DNA of 64,000 nucleotides from Olivibacter sp. SDN3 (GTDB taxonomy: Bacteria > Bacteroidota > Bacteroidia > Sphingobacteriales > Sphingobacteriaceae): contig NZ_CP060497.1 of NCBI RefSeq assembly GCF_014334135.1, positions 248,001 to 312,000 of the forward strand, written 5' to 3'. Positions 17,381 to 26,744 of the stretch are shown here, one piece after another. The notes under the pieces were generated by a model, which made no database searches, was not told where the DNA came from, and saw only the letters and a list, made by a program, of their open reading frames with translations. How positions within the stretch are numbered: position 1 is the first letter of the stretch; every line of letters starts with the position of its first letter. Both the position numbers and the translations under genes were made by a program.

Positions 17381-18886
17381 CTAATAGTAAACTGCCTGTT
17401 GAGGTGTAAAGTTAGCCCAACCTTGCGTCCAGTTAGTGGCTCCAAAAGCGCCTCTATATTCTACAGTTTCGAGTCCTTCCAGTCCATGAAAGCTAGCTCC
17501 AGAAAGTAGCAATGAACCGGTTGTAGGTAGTAACTGAGGTGATTCACTCAAATCAAATATTGTTGGATCAATCCCAAGATCAGTCCACTTGGGATAGGTT
17601 GCGTTACCGAATGCTTCTGTCCTGAACCAAGCTGAAGCATCTTGGCTTCCAATCTGGGCAGCAATAATCTCCTCTCCTTTTGGATTCGGAAAATTAACAG
17701 ATCCACCGGTACCATATCCATTTTCACCCCAACCTTCTACACCTGCCAAGATGCAGTTCTTCATAACCAATTCTCCAGCTGCGGCATTTGCTGCCGTATT
17801 GGTGCCTTGAATGAACAGCCCATTTGGAAAGCCAGTGAAAATAGAGTTATGGATTTTGAGCTTATTATTCCTTCTCAAATGTAGCGCGTTTTGAAATTGA
17901 ACGGAAATGGTTTTGTCCTTGTCTTTTTTAGGACCTATTATCGTTATATTTGAAAACGTACCCGATGTAAAGGGGCTAGAATCTGTTCCTGAACCATCGT
18001 TATCCACTTCAAATCCGTTGGAACCAGACTGATCCGCTGAATTTGCGTCTCGTATTGCAATTGCAAATTGTACATTTCCATGGTAGCCATAATCAACGTC
18101 AAAATCGTCGTCAAGACCGCGGTATGCGACCAAATACTTACAATTAACAGAACCACCGAACCACTCGAAAGCATCATCCAAACCATACGAACATTGCACA
18201 TATTCGATGGTTGTACCACGTCCAACTGATCCCATTGTTAAAGAGTTAACCTCCTGATTTGGATTGATTGGTATACCTGCGTATTCTATACGAACGTACT
18301 TTAGAACACCGCTGTTATCTTCTTCATCCTGACCGCCATGCCATGCGCCATAATTACCTTCCAGTTCCGCCTCACCTTGGTTGTTGGTCGCTTTTCCACA
18401 AAGTACAACTCCACCCCAATCTCCCGCTTCGCGGAAGCCAGGCGACCTTTCAGAAGTAAAAATAATAGGTTCGCTTTCGGTACCTTCAGCCATAATTTTA
18501 TTTCCCCGTTGAACAATCAGTGTACCTTTGGTTTCTCGGTCGCCTATTACGATAGTTCCTGGTTCAATTGTCAAAATTACGCCTTCTATGGCGGGTTGAT
18601 TCTGTGTATTGCGACTATCTCTACCAACACGAACGAAGCCATTCAGACGATAAACAGTATCTTTAGACCATGTGGTATTCGTTGCGATACTTCCTGCCTG
18701 AATATCTACAATAGGCTTGTCACTGTCGCCATCATCATCCGGATTATTTGAATTACCGGCTTCATAATATTCGATAACGGTAGTTTTTTTGCATGCTCCT
18801 AAAGATAGAGTAAGCAATAAAAGAAGAAACGAAAACCTGAATATGGGAATATGCGTTTCTTTGTAGGTTTGTTTATTATTCATCAT
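17381..18886 (-). CDS. Secreted surface lipoprotein of unknown function
   Basis: A 501-residue protein with a hydrophobic leader and lipobox LSLGAC (Cys about 32), followed by an acidic Asn/Asp-rich linker (SNNPDDDGDSDKP). Lipid anchoring and surface exposure are likely. The body is rich in Gly, Asn and aromatic residues with beta-helix-like repeats (for example VILTIEPGTIVIGDRETKGT, LKIHNSIFTGFPNGLFIQG). The start is ATG-ATG at 18886/18883. Undoing the IS4 copy 1 insertion places it about 10 bases after the TonB receptor stop, so the two formed an operon. With the adjacent pafA remnant this suggests a phosphate-related uptake locus, by inference. The IS now separates it from its promoter. 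Confidence 0.7.
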   Translation of the reverse strand: MMNNKQTYKETHIPIFRFSFLLLLLTLSLGACKKTTVIEYYEAGNSNNPDDDGDSDKPIVDIQAGSIATNTTWSKDTVYRLNGFVRVGRDSRNTQNQPAIEGVILTIEPGTIVIGDRETKGTLIVQRGNKIMAEGTESEPIIFTSERSPGFREAGDWGGVVLCGKATNNQGEAELEGNYGAWHGGQDEEDNSGVLKYVRIEYAGIPINPNQEVNSLTMGSVGRGTTIEYVQCSYGLDDAFEWFGGSVNCKYLVAYRGLDDDFDVDYGYHGNVQFAIAIRDANSADQSGSNGFEVDNDGSGTDSSPFTSGTFSNITIIGPKKDKDKTISVQFQNALHLRRNNKLKIHNSIFTGFPNGLFIQGTNTAANAAAGELVMKNCILAGVEGWGENGYGTGGSVNFPNPKGEEIIAAQIGSQDASAWFRTEAFGNATYPKWTDLGIDPTIFDLSESPQLLPTTGSLLLSGASFHGLEGLETVEYRGAFGATNWTQGWANFTPQQAVYY

Positions 18887-18905
18887 TATGGATTTTATTT
18901 TTATT

Positions 18906-20279
18906 CATTAGTGTCCGGGGAAAAATAAAAAGGAGCAGTAGAAATTAATCGAACTGCTCCAAGATTTATACTTTTGAGTTCCTACACAAAAAAGTATGAA
19001 CAAAAGTAATTATTTCAGCGGACAGCCACTGGTTAGTCAGCTGATAAAATATCTGGACAGGGAAGAAATAAACCGGACAGCCAAAAAAGAGGGGAGCGAC
19101 AGATACTATAAAAAGTTTCACACCTATGATCATCTGGTAACGATGTTAATGACAGTAATAAGTGGATGTAGTTCATTGCGGGAGATATCGGGGCTTTTTC
19201 TGGCCTGTCAGGGTCGTATCGGCCATTTGGGGCTGAAGGACTTTCCACGGCGGAGCACTTTCGCCGAGGCCAACAGCAAGCGCAGCAGCGATGTCTTCGC
19301 TAAGATCTACCAAAAGCTCTATAGACGCTACCGTTCATTTTTACCGGACAGCCGAAAAAGTAATTTACCGTTGAAAGATCTGTACATTGTAGATTCGACC
19401 ACCATCAGCCTTTTCAGCGATGTGCTCAAAGGTGCCGGGCGTAACCCCAGAGAAGGAAAGAAGAAAGGGGGCATCAAGGTGCATACCATGATCCATTCAC
19501 GGGAGGATGTGCCTTCGCTGGTACGTTTTTCATCGGCAGCCACCCATGACCATGTATTCCTGAAGGAACTGGAGCTTAAGAGGGGTTCCTTTGTAGTATT
19601 TGATAAAGGCTATATTGATTATGCGCAGTACGCCAGCTGGGATATGGAAGGAGTCTTCTTTGTGACACGGCAGAAGGAAAACGCTGTTTATGAATCTTTA
19701 GAGCAATTTGCTGTCCTCCAAAGGGATGCAGAACGTGTAATGGAGGATGAAGTCATCAGCATAGATGTAAAAGGTAGTCCTTTATTATTACGAAGGGTAT
19801 TCTATTACGACCATGCAAATGACAGTATCTATGAGTTCCTCTCCAATAACTTCGAGCTGGAGGCGACCGCTATTGCCGATATTTACCGTCAAAGAGAGAT
19901 AGAATCGCTGTTCAAAAGACTCAAACAGAACTTCCCGCTTAAATACTTCCTGGGGGAATCCCAGAATGCCATCGAGATACAGATCTGGGTGTCGCTGATC
20001 GCCCAGCTCATCCTGCTGGTAATTAAAGAAAGGACAAAACGTAGATGGGCTTTTTCCAACATGGTATCCTTTATCAGAAGCCATGCTTTAACTTATATCA
20101 ATCTCTTTAAGTTCCTGGACAATCCAAACGTGAACTGGAATAAGTTAACATCAGGAGATCAAAATCAGTTAAACATCTTTCAGACATGACCATGCTATTG
20201 ACTCTGCACAGAATAACATCGCTCACAGAAAAACAAGCAGCCTTTTTAGGCCAGTTGGAAATTTAACCGGACAGTAGTG
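18906..20279 (+). mobile_element. IS4-family insertion sequence, copy 1 (1374 bases)
   Basis: Ends match as imperfect inverted repeats: CATTAGTGTCCGG on the left, CACTACTGTCCGG (reverse complement) on the right. A 9-base direct repeat, ATTTTTATT, flanks it (18897-18905 and 20280-20288). It inserted precisely over the stop-codon region of the TonB receptor gene, leaving the stop intact. It is 3 bases shorter than copy 2, matching a codon change in its transposase. Confidence 0.92.
18996..20189 (+). CDS. IS4-family transposase, copy 1 (altered active-site motif)
   Basis: A 397-residue DDE transposase. D1 lies in LYIVDSTTISLF and D2 in VVFDKGYIDYA. The IS4 signature Y-(2)-R-(3)-E-(6)-K, intact in copy 2 as YRQRWQIESLFKRLK, here reads YRQREIESLFKRLK: GTGGCA is replaced by AGA near 19896. 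This shortens the R-to-E spacing by one residue. The catalytic Glu is kept but displaced relative to the signature, so activity is doubtful. The rest matches copy 2. Confidence 0.9.
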   Translation: MNKSNYFSGQPLVSQLIKYLDREEINRTAKKEGSDRYYKKFHTYDHLVTMLMTVISGCSSLREISGLFLACQGRIGHLGLKDFPRRSTFAEANSKRSSDVFAKIYQKLYRRYRSFLPDSRKSNLPLKDLYIVDSTTISLFSDVLKGAGRNPREGKKKGGIKVHTMIHSREDVPSLVRFSSAATHDHVFLKELELKRGSFVVFDKGYIDYAQYASWDMEGVFFVTRQKENAVYESLEQFAVLQRDAERVMEDEVISIDVKGSPLLLRRVFYYDHANDSIYEFLSNNFELEATAIADIYRQREIESLFKRLKQNFPLKYFLGESQNAIEIQIWVSLIAQLILLVIKERTKRRWAFSNMVSFIRSHALTYINLFKFLDNPNVNWNKLTSGDQNQLNIFQT

Positions 20280-22104
20280 ATTTTTATTGAAAAATTTTAT
20301 AACTCAAACTAAGTCCGAATAGTCGACCTGAACGGTAGCGGGCAATAATCTGGTCATTATCGCGATCATATTTACCATCACCGTTACCATCCTGTAAAAG
20401 CAGATAGTTTTGATTCAACAAATCGTTAAAGTTTGCTTTTAGACTGAATTTATTATTAAGAGCTTTACTTACAGTTAAGTCAAGAACATTTCGGGGCATT
20501 TCATAAATATCTGGATAACCTTCATAACCTATATATGCTATGCGTCGCCCGATCACATTGTACAAAAGGTTGACCTGCCATTCGCTCTTTACGTTATTAT
20601 AGAAAAGGCCCACATTGGCTAGATAAGGTGCTTGTCCCTGAAGAGGCCGTTCGTCAGACTGACGGTTCGCTATATCTCCGAGTTTAACTTTACTATCAAT
20701 ATAGGATGCATTCAGTAAAACAGTAAGATCATCTAGAAATTTGCTATTTGTCAATCCTGCCAATGATTTCCGGATTTCTAGTTCAATCCCTTTATTTTCA
20801 GCGAGCTCAGCATTTCCGAAAGAGAAAGTTTTGGCGCCCCCGGAACCCGCCCCCGGAATAAAAACTGTTTCTATTGGATTAGCAAAACGTTTATAGAAAG
20901 CTGAAAGACTTATTATTTCTCCATCATTCGGATAATACTCAAATTTCAGATCATAATTATCGATGGTAGCCGTTTTTAAAGAGGGGTTTCCAACGTTGGT
21001 AAAGTTGAGGTCAAAATCATAAAAGGAAAACGGAGCCAATTCCCTAAATTCCGGTCTGTTGAGTGTCTTTCCGTAAGCCATCCGTACCAACGTTTTTGTA
21101 TTGATATTATAAGAGAGATTGGCTGAAGGAAGAATTTTCGTAATGTCATTATTGACGCTTACCGGCCCCTGATCATCGGCACTCTCCAACTGTTGCAAAT
21201 TGTTCTCAATACGCACGCCTGCTACTAATGTCAATTTATCCTTGTAGGGCAAATTGATATTGGCATATCCGGCCATCAATCTATTTGACGAACTGTAATT
21301 ATCGTTGGGATTGGACTGTTCATCTATTCTAATACCCGTTGTCGTGTTAATGTTCTCCCAATTGAATAGTACATTGATAGGCTGTGTTAATAAACTGTTA
21401 TCGAACATCGAGGAATTCGCCCGCACATAACCGATATTTCGGGAAGTAAACGTACGATGTTTATCTTCGAAATAGCCACCTATTTTCAATACTGGGTTGA
21501 ATAGGCTTTCCTCTTTTTTAAAGTGATGCTCCAGATTCACTGCACCTGTTTTTACATCCTCGTCCATATTGGAGTAGAAACGACCCAAAAACTCGGCAGC
21601 AGCGGCTCCTGTCGGAACGTACAATGTGCGTTCACCCGTTGTTGCATTAACATCGGAGCGATAACGTTTATAATCCGGTTGATCACGATAGGAACGACCA
21701 TATCCTGCCACCCAGTCGAAAATGGTATTCTGTTGATTGAATTTATGTAAACCGGAAAGCTGACCTGAGTAAACACCGCGATATAAATTATTGAACGAGT
21801 AACTGTCAGGCAGGTAGTTCGATTCAAAGTTTTCCCCTGTACGATTGGTAACTTGAGAGGTTCCTAACTGATTGAACAGGTTTTTAAACTCGAAGGTATG
21901 ATTTTGGTTTAAACTGAATGCCCAGTTATGGATGATACCGAACCGCACGTTATAATTGTACTGCTGATCATTGTATCTATAAATTGCAGAAGATGATTGG
22001 TTCGTCTGATCGTATGTATTAAAATCTCCACGCAGGACACCAAAGTTTGTTTTGCTATTACTGTAATTGATTGAAGTGATATTCCCCAGCAATTTATTTT
22101 TTAT

Positions 22105-23481
22105 CACTACTGTCCGGTTAAATTTCCAACTGGCCTAAAAAGGCTGCTTGTTTTTCTGTGAGCGATGTTATTCTGTGCAGAGTCAATAGCATGGTCATGT
22201 CTGAAAGATGTTTAACTGATTTTGATCTCCTGATGTTAACTTATTCCAGTTCACGTTTGGATTGTCCAGGAACTTAAAGAGATTGATATAAGTTAAAGCA
22301 TGGCTTCTGATAAAGGATACCATGTTGGAAAAAGCCCATCTACGTTTTGTCCTTTCTTTAATTACCAGCAGGATGAGCTGGGCGATCAGCGACACCCAGA
22401 TCTGTATCTCGATGGCATTCTGGGATTCCCCCAGGAAGTATTTAAGCGGGAAGTTCTGTTTGAGTCTTTTGAACAGCGATTCTATCTGCCACCTTTGACG
22501 GTAAATATCGGCAATAGCGGTCGCCTCCAGCTCGAAGTTATTGGAGAGGAACTCATAGATACTGTCATTTGCATGGTCGTAATAGAATACCCTTCGTAAT
22601 AATAAAGGACTACCTTTTACATCTATGCTGATGACTTCATCCTCCATTACACGTTCTGCATCCCTTTGGAGGACAGCAAATTGCTCTAAAGATTCATAAA
22701 CAGCGTTTTCCTTCTGCCGTGTCACAAAGAAGACTCCTTCCATATCCCAGCTGGCGTACTGCGCATAATCAATATAGCCTTTATCAAATACTACAAAGGA
22801 ACCCCTCTTAAGCTCCAGTTCCTTCAGGAATACATGGTCATGGGTGGCTGCCGATGAAAAACGTACCAGCGAAGGCACATCCTCCCGTGAATGGATCATG
22901 GTATGCACCTTGATGCCCCCTTTCTTCTTTCCTTCTCTGGGGTTACGCCCGGCACCTTTGAGCACATCGCTGAAAAGGCTGATGGTGGTCGAATCTACAA
23001 TGTACAGATCTTTCAACGGTAAATTACTTTTTCGGCTGTCCGGTAAAAATGAACGGTAGCGTCTATAGAGCTTTTGGTAGATCTTAGCGAAGACATCGCT
23101 GCTGCGCTTGCTGTTGGCCTCGGCGAAAGTGCTCCGCCGTGGAAAGTCCTTCAGCCCCAAATGGCCGATACGACCCTGACAGGCCAGAAAAAGCCCCGAT
23201 ATCTCCCGCAATGAACTACATCCACTTATTACTGTCATTAACATCGTTACCAGATGATCATAGGTGTGAAACTTTTTATAGTATCTGTCGCTCCCCTCTT
23301 TTTTGGCTGTCCGGTTTATTTCTTCCCTGTCCAGATATTTTATCAGCTGACTAACCAGTGGCTGTCCGCTGAAATAATTACTTTTGTTCATACTTTTTTG
23401 TGTAGGAACTCAAAAGTATAAATCTTGGAGCAGTTCGATTAATTTCTACTGCTCCTTTTTATTTTTCCCCGGACACTAATG
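22105..23481 (-). mobile_element. IS4-family insertion sequence, copy 2 (1377 bases)
   Basis: The same element as copy 1 in inverted orientation. Terminal repeats are CACTACTGTCCGG at 22105 and the complement of CATTAGTGTCCGG ending at 23481. The 9-base direct repeat ATTTTTTAT flanks it (22096-22104 and 23482-23490). It splits the TonB receptor between plug and barrel. The two inverted copies could invert the barrel-encoding segment between them by homologous recombination, but both copies keep matched duplications, so no such inversion is fixed here. Confidence 0.93.
22195..23391 (-). CDS. IS4-family transposase, copy 2 (intact)
   Basis: A 398-residue DDE transposase with the complete signature: D in YIVDSTTIS, D in VFDKGYIDY, and Y-(2)-R-(3)-E-(6)-K as YRQRWQIESLFKRLK. 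An N-terminal domain common in Bacteroidota IS4 elements (SQLIKYLDREEINRTAKKEG) is present. Compared with copy 1 it differs by the extra codon in the catalytic motif; no other differences were noticed. It is the likely source of activity for both elements. Confidence 0.93.
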   Translation of the reverse strand: MNKSNYFSGQPLVSQLIKYLDREEINRTAKKEGSDRYYKKFHTYDHLVTMLMTVISGCSSLREISGLFLACQGRIGHLGLKDFPRRSTFAEANSKRSSDVFAKIYQKLYRRYRSFLPDSRKSNLPLKDLYIVDSTTISLFSDVLKGAGRNPREGKKKGGIKVHTMIHSREDVPSLVRFSSAATHDHVFLKELELKRGSFVVFDKGYIDYAQYASWDMEGVFFVTRQKENAVYESLEQFAVLQRDAERVMEDEVISIDVKGSPLLLRRVFYYDHANDSIYEFLSNNFELEATAIADIYRQRWQIESLFKRLKQNFPLKYFLGESQNAIEIQIWVSLIAQLILLVIKERTKRRWAFSNMVSFIRSHALTYINLFKFLDNPNVNWNKLTSGDQNQLNIFQT

Positions 23482-24604
23482 ATTTTTTATGTTGAATCGC
23501 TTGCTCGCTGTAATATTTAATTTTTGATCTGAATTACCTGTACTCTGTTGTGGCAACCAGGAATTGCGTAAAGCATGCCCGGCAGCGTTTCTCCAACTAG
23601 ATGACACTTCACGTAAATTCTCCGGAAAATTCTCCGGTAAATCATTCTCACCGGTATTGAATCCGGTCCAGTAAGAACTTCCGGCATCGGGTCGTTGAAA
23701 ATTATGGAATGTTGCATTCTCCCGATATGCAGTACCGTAATCAATAGTTAGCTGATCCTGATCGGGGACCCCTTTTACGAATACCTTGATCAGACCACCT
23801 GCAAAGTCTCCGGGAATTTCGGCGGAAGGGCTTTTATAAACCAATACCCGATCAATCTGCGAACTGGGGATCAAATCGAAGGAAAAAGACCGAATATCTG
23901 TTTCTAAACTAGGGGTCACCACATTGTTCAACTGCACTGCATTGTATCGCTCAGCTAGTCCGCGGATATTGATAAAACGGTTATCTACAATGGTTATACC
24001 GGGAATACGCTTTACTACTTGTGCCGCATCCGAGTCTCCCGATTTTTGTATAATCTGACTGGATATACCGTTTGCCACAACATTGGCTTTCCTGACTTCC
24101 GATAGAACGGCTAGTTCAGAACCGGTTAAGCGTCTCCCTGACACAACCACTTCATCCAATACCATTTCGTCATGTTCCATTTGAACATCGGCCACTGTTA
24201 TTTCATTGGAAACTACTTCAACTGCCGTTAATATATTTTTCTTGTAGGATAGGTAGCTGAATGATAATTCGTATTTTCCCGGTAGTATAGTATTTAGTGT
24301 ATAGTCACCGTTGGCATCTGTAGTCGCTGCAATTGAAGTGTTTTTAACGCTGATTGATAAGCCTGGGATAGGTTCGCCAGTCTGCCTGTCAGTTACCTTC
24401 TCCCTTTAATGGTTCCGGTCTGTTGTGCAAATAGGGGGTTAGATATTAAAAGGCAGATTATGAATAGATTACAACACAATTTAACGTAATCTCGGTACAT
24501 TTTTTTCATGTACAAAGATTACAATTGTAAAATTTCGGTATAATTACCCTTTTGCAAACAAGCTATCAATTAAATGTTAATTTAATATTAATAGACTTGA
24601 TTTA

Positions 24605-24967
24605 TTAGATTCTTTTTCTCGTGTGTGTACTAAGGTCGCACTGCAATTCATTGGCACGTCTTTCGAAATTATTGAACACCAAGTTAAAGTAGTCAGAAAA
24701 TTCCCAAAAAGCATCCCAATTTATACAGTAATATGATTTATTGATTCTCGTTATGCCTTTTATCAGACCCGCGCGCTCTAGAGCGAGAAGATGCGTTGCC
24801 AGCACCTGTTCTGAAATAGGGAATCCCAAAGATAGTAATCCTTCAGAGCATTGCTTCTGTTGAGCTAATCGGCACATAATGGTGACTCTCACGGGATGCG
24901 CCAGCACGCGCATAAACTCCGCAATTTTTTTCTCAAAATTTGGAAGATTGTTAATGTTGTATTTCAT
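24605..24967 (-). CDS. ArsR-type winged-helix transcriptional regulator (second copy in ars region)
   Basis: A 120-residue HTH protein. The ArsR-like core runs from FMRVLAHPVRVTIMCRLAQQ through EQVLATHLLALERAGLIKGI (about residues 18-70). It has one Cys in the region where arsenic-sensing ArsR proteins often bind metal (KQCSEG) but lacks the classic ELCVCDL-type pair, so the signal sensed is unclear. It is the last gene of the reverse-strand arsenic cluster, 97 bases after a small USP-like ORF, and precedes the TonB receptor. It may regulate either neighbour. Confidence 0.8.
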   Translation of the reverse strand: MKYNINNLPNFEKKIAEFMRVLAHPVRVTIMCRLAQQKQCSEGLLSLGFPISEQVLATHLLALERAGLIKGITRINKSYYCINWDAFWEFSDYFNLVFNNFERRANELQCDLSTHTRKRI

Positions 24968-25064
24968 GTTTTGGTCAAATTAGGTCAATTAGATGGCCGG
25001 TATCATAAAAACCGTAGTCTGTGTTTCGACGGTAAGTTTCCTGCTGATACTTGCATGGAACAGT

Positions 25065-25205
25065 TTATGCCATATGGCATGTCCTTTCAATAAATGAAAT
25101 ATAAGTGATTTGCGAAGTATCAAATTTTGATGCAAAATACAGCGCATACCCGATCAAAAACTCTTCGTTCTCATCCGGGTTTATCAAAACAAGTATTGCT
25201 TTCAT
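25065..25205 (-). CDS. Small protein resembling the N-terminus of a universal stress protein
   Basis: A 46-codon ORF starting MKAILVLINPDENEEFLIGY at 25205 and ending in TAA at 25065. The opening strand and first helix resemble the start of UspA-fold proteins, but the nucleotide-binding part is absent and the following DNA has no matching open frame. It is probably a degraded USP gene; a true short protein is possible. It lies 12 bases after the metallophosphoesterase stop, so it is transcribed with the arsenic operon. Confidence 0.4.
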   Translation of the reverse strand: MKAILVLINPDENEEFLIGYALYFASKFDTSQITYISFIERTCHMA

Positions 25206-25217
25206 AACTGGTTAAAT

Positions 25218-25952
25218 TTAATAAGCTTTGCGCAACATGTCGGCAAATTCATTTGGCAACGGGCTATCTTCTATTGCCTTTGCTGCTACTTGAACATCAT
25301 AGTCAAAACGCACAAAATCAACGGTTAAGGTCTCGGGATCAAGCAAAGATGTTGTTGCTGTTAATTCTAACAAAACATAACATCCCTGCGGATTCCCATC
25401 CTTAGGTTTCCCTACTGAACCGGTATTGATTACATGTAGATAATTTGCCCCTTCGGATTTAAGCACGCGGTGATACGGTTTATGAGAATGGGCCACACAT
25501 AAAATAGAAGCATTGCTTTCTATCATCATCGCTAAAACATCTTCTTCAGGGGTATCGACTAATACATACTCGTCGTTCCTTCTGGTGCTGCCATGCACCA
25601 TTAAGACATCAAACTTTTCATCCGCAGTTTTATATTCCAAGCGTATATGGGCCGGCAGATCACGAAGATATTTCCTGTTAACTTCATTAATTAGCTGATA
25701 AGCATAGTTTTTACCAATGGCTTCGATGGCCCCCTTTGCCTCTAAAGCACCAACTTTGGCATCATGGTTTCCTGCAAGGACGGGTATTTTTTTGGAACGA
25801 ATAAGCTCGATCACCTCATTTGGCCAAACGTTATAACCGACAAGATCACCCAGGCAATAAATCGCATCTACCTGTCTCTTATTTAAATCTGTAAACATCG
25901 CCTCCAAAGCAGGCAGATTGGCATGGATATCTGAAAAAAGTGCAATCTTCAT
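25218..25952 (-). CDS. Calcineurin-like metallophosphoesterase, paralogue A
   Basis: A 244-residue phosphoesterase of the YfcE/MJ0936-like type. Metal-binding motifs in order are SDIHAN (about residues 7-12), GDLVGYN (36-42), GNHD (about 62-65) and AHSHKPYHR (about 155), where most family members have GHTH. The final NTGSVGKP block is present. It probably hydrolyses a phosphodiester or phosphomonoester with two metal ions; substrate unknown. It is 13 bases downstream of paralogue B, in the arsenic operon. The C-terminal LPNEFADMLR is shared with B, so the pair arose by duplication. Confidence 0.85.
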   Translation of the reverse strand: MKIALFSDIHANLPALEAMFTDLNKRQVDAIYCLGDLVGYNVWPNEVIELIRSKKIPVLAGNHDAKVGALEAKGAIEAIGKNYAYQLINEVNRKYLRDLPAHIRLEYKTADEKFDVLMVHGSTRRNDEYVLVDTPEEDVLAMMIESNASILCVAHSHKPYHRVLKSEGANYLHVINTGSVGKPKDGNPQGCYVLLELTATTSLLDPETLTVDFVRFDYDVQVAAKAIEDSPLPNEFADMLRKAY

Positions 25953-25965
25953 TAGTTTAAATTAG

Positions 25966-26739
25966 TTAACCGTTACGTAACATATCTGCATATCCGTTTG
26001 GAAGAGGGCTATCTTCTACCGCCTTCGCCGCTTTTTCTACATCATATTCAAAACGAACAAATTCAACGGCGATACTTTCTTTTTCTCTCATACTGCTATC
26101 GGGATTAAGCGTGAGTATTACGTAGCCACCCCTGGGATCACCATCTTTGGGCTTCCCCACTGATCCAATGTTAATGGCATGCAAATAACGTACGCCGCCA
26201 TCTTCATCGTTTACGGAAAGGATACGATGATACGGTTTGTGGGTATGGCCAAAGCACATCACGGAAGCTCCTGCCTGTTCCATAATTCGGATCATGCTTT
26301 TTTCTTCCCTATCTTCAAAAAGATATTCATTCACTCTTCTGGGGCTTCCATGTACCAGAAGTACATCCATTTTATCGTCGTTCAGCTGAAACTCCAACCG
26401 GATATGTGCAGGCAAGGTTCGGAGATAAGCACGTTGATTATCTTTCACGGCTTCATTGGTATAAGCAATGGAGATTTTTCCCATAGCTTTTTCTTCATCT
26501 GTTTTGTAAGCGCAACCGCAGTCGTCACTGCTTCTGCCGATACCAAAATCGTAATTCCCGGCAATTGTAGGAATATCTCTTTTTCGGATTTCATCGATTA
26601 CTTCATTGGGCCAGATATTATACCCTACCAGATCGCCCAAACAATAAACCGCATCTACCTGTCGGTGTTCAAGATCCTCAAAAAATGCTTCCAATGCGGG
26701 TAGATTAGCGTGGATGTCAGAAAAAAGTGCAATTTTCAT
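25966..26739 (-). CDS. Calcineurin-like metallophosphoesterase, paralogue B
   Basis: A 257-residue paralogue of the downstream gene, with SDIHAN, GDLVGYN, GNYD (His of GNHD replaced by Tyr, about residue 61) and a canonical GHTHKPYHR (about 165). Compared with paralogue A the His changes are complementary: A keeps GNHD but has AHSH, B has GNYD but keeps GHTH. A Cys pair in DDCGCAYKTDEE is specific to B. It starts 5 bases after the arsO stop. Function in arsenic metabolism is unproven; a phosphate-ester or phospho-arsenical role is speculation. Confidence 0.85.
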   Translation of the reverse strand: MKIALFSDIHANLPALEAFFEDLEHRQVDAVYCLGDLVGYNIWPNEVIDEIRKRDIPTIAGNYDFGIGRSSDDCGCAYKTDEEKAMGKISIAYTNEAVKDNQRAYLRTLPAHIRLEFQLNDDKMDVLLVHGSPRRVNEYLFEDREEKSMIRIMEQAGASVMCFGHTHKPYHRILSVNDEDGGVRYLHAINIGSVGKPKDGDPRGGYVILTLNPDSSMREKESIAVEFVRFEYDVEKAAKAVEDSPLPNGYADMLRNG

Positions 26740-26744
26740 TTTCT

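Larger units (their letters stand above)
20284..24509 (-). pseudogene. TonB-dependent receptor, split by an IS4 copy and frameshifted
   Basis: An outer membrane receptor gene broken twice. From the ATG at 24509 a signal peptide is followed by a carboxypeptidase-regulatory-like domain (GLSISVKNTSIAATTDANGD), reached only after a one-base deletion in GTIKGG near 24405. Then come the plug domain (EVVVSGRRLTG, RIPGITIVDNRFINIRGLAE) to 23491, the IS4 copy at 22105-23481, and the barrel from 22104 to the stop at 20284, ending LSLSYKIFQ. Removing the IS and one 9-base duplicate restores the frame exactly (FNIKN joined to KLLGN). Original length is about 940 residues. It probably took up a phosphate-related ligand, given the pafA neighbour, by inference. 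Confidence 0.9.

Noticed and set aside
20200-22200. Inversion of the receptor barrel segment between the two inverted IS4 copies
   Set aside because: Each copy keeps its own matched 9-base duplication, and the plug and barrel are in the same orientation and join in frame; no inversion has been fixed.
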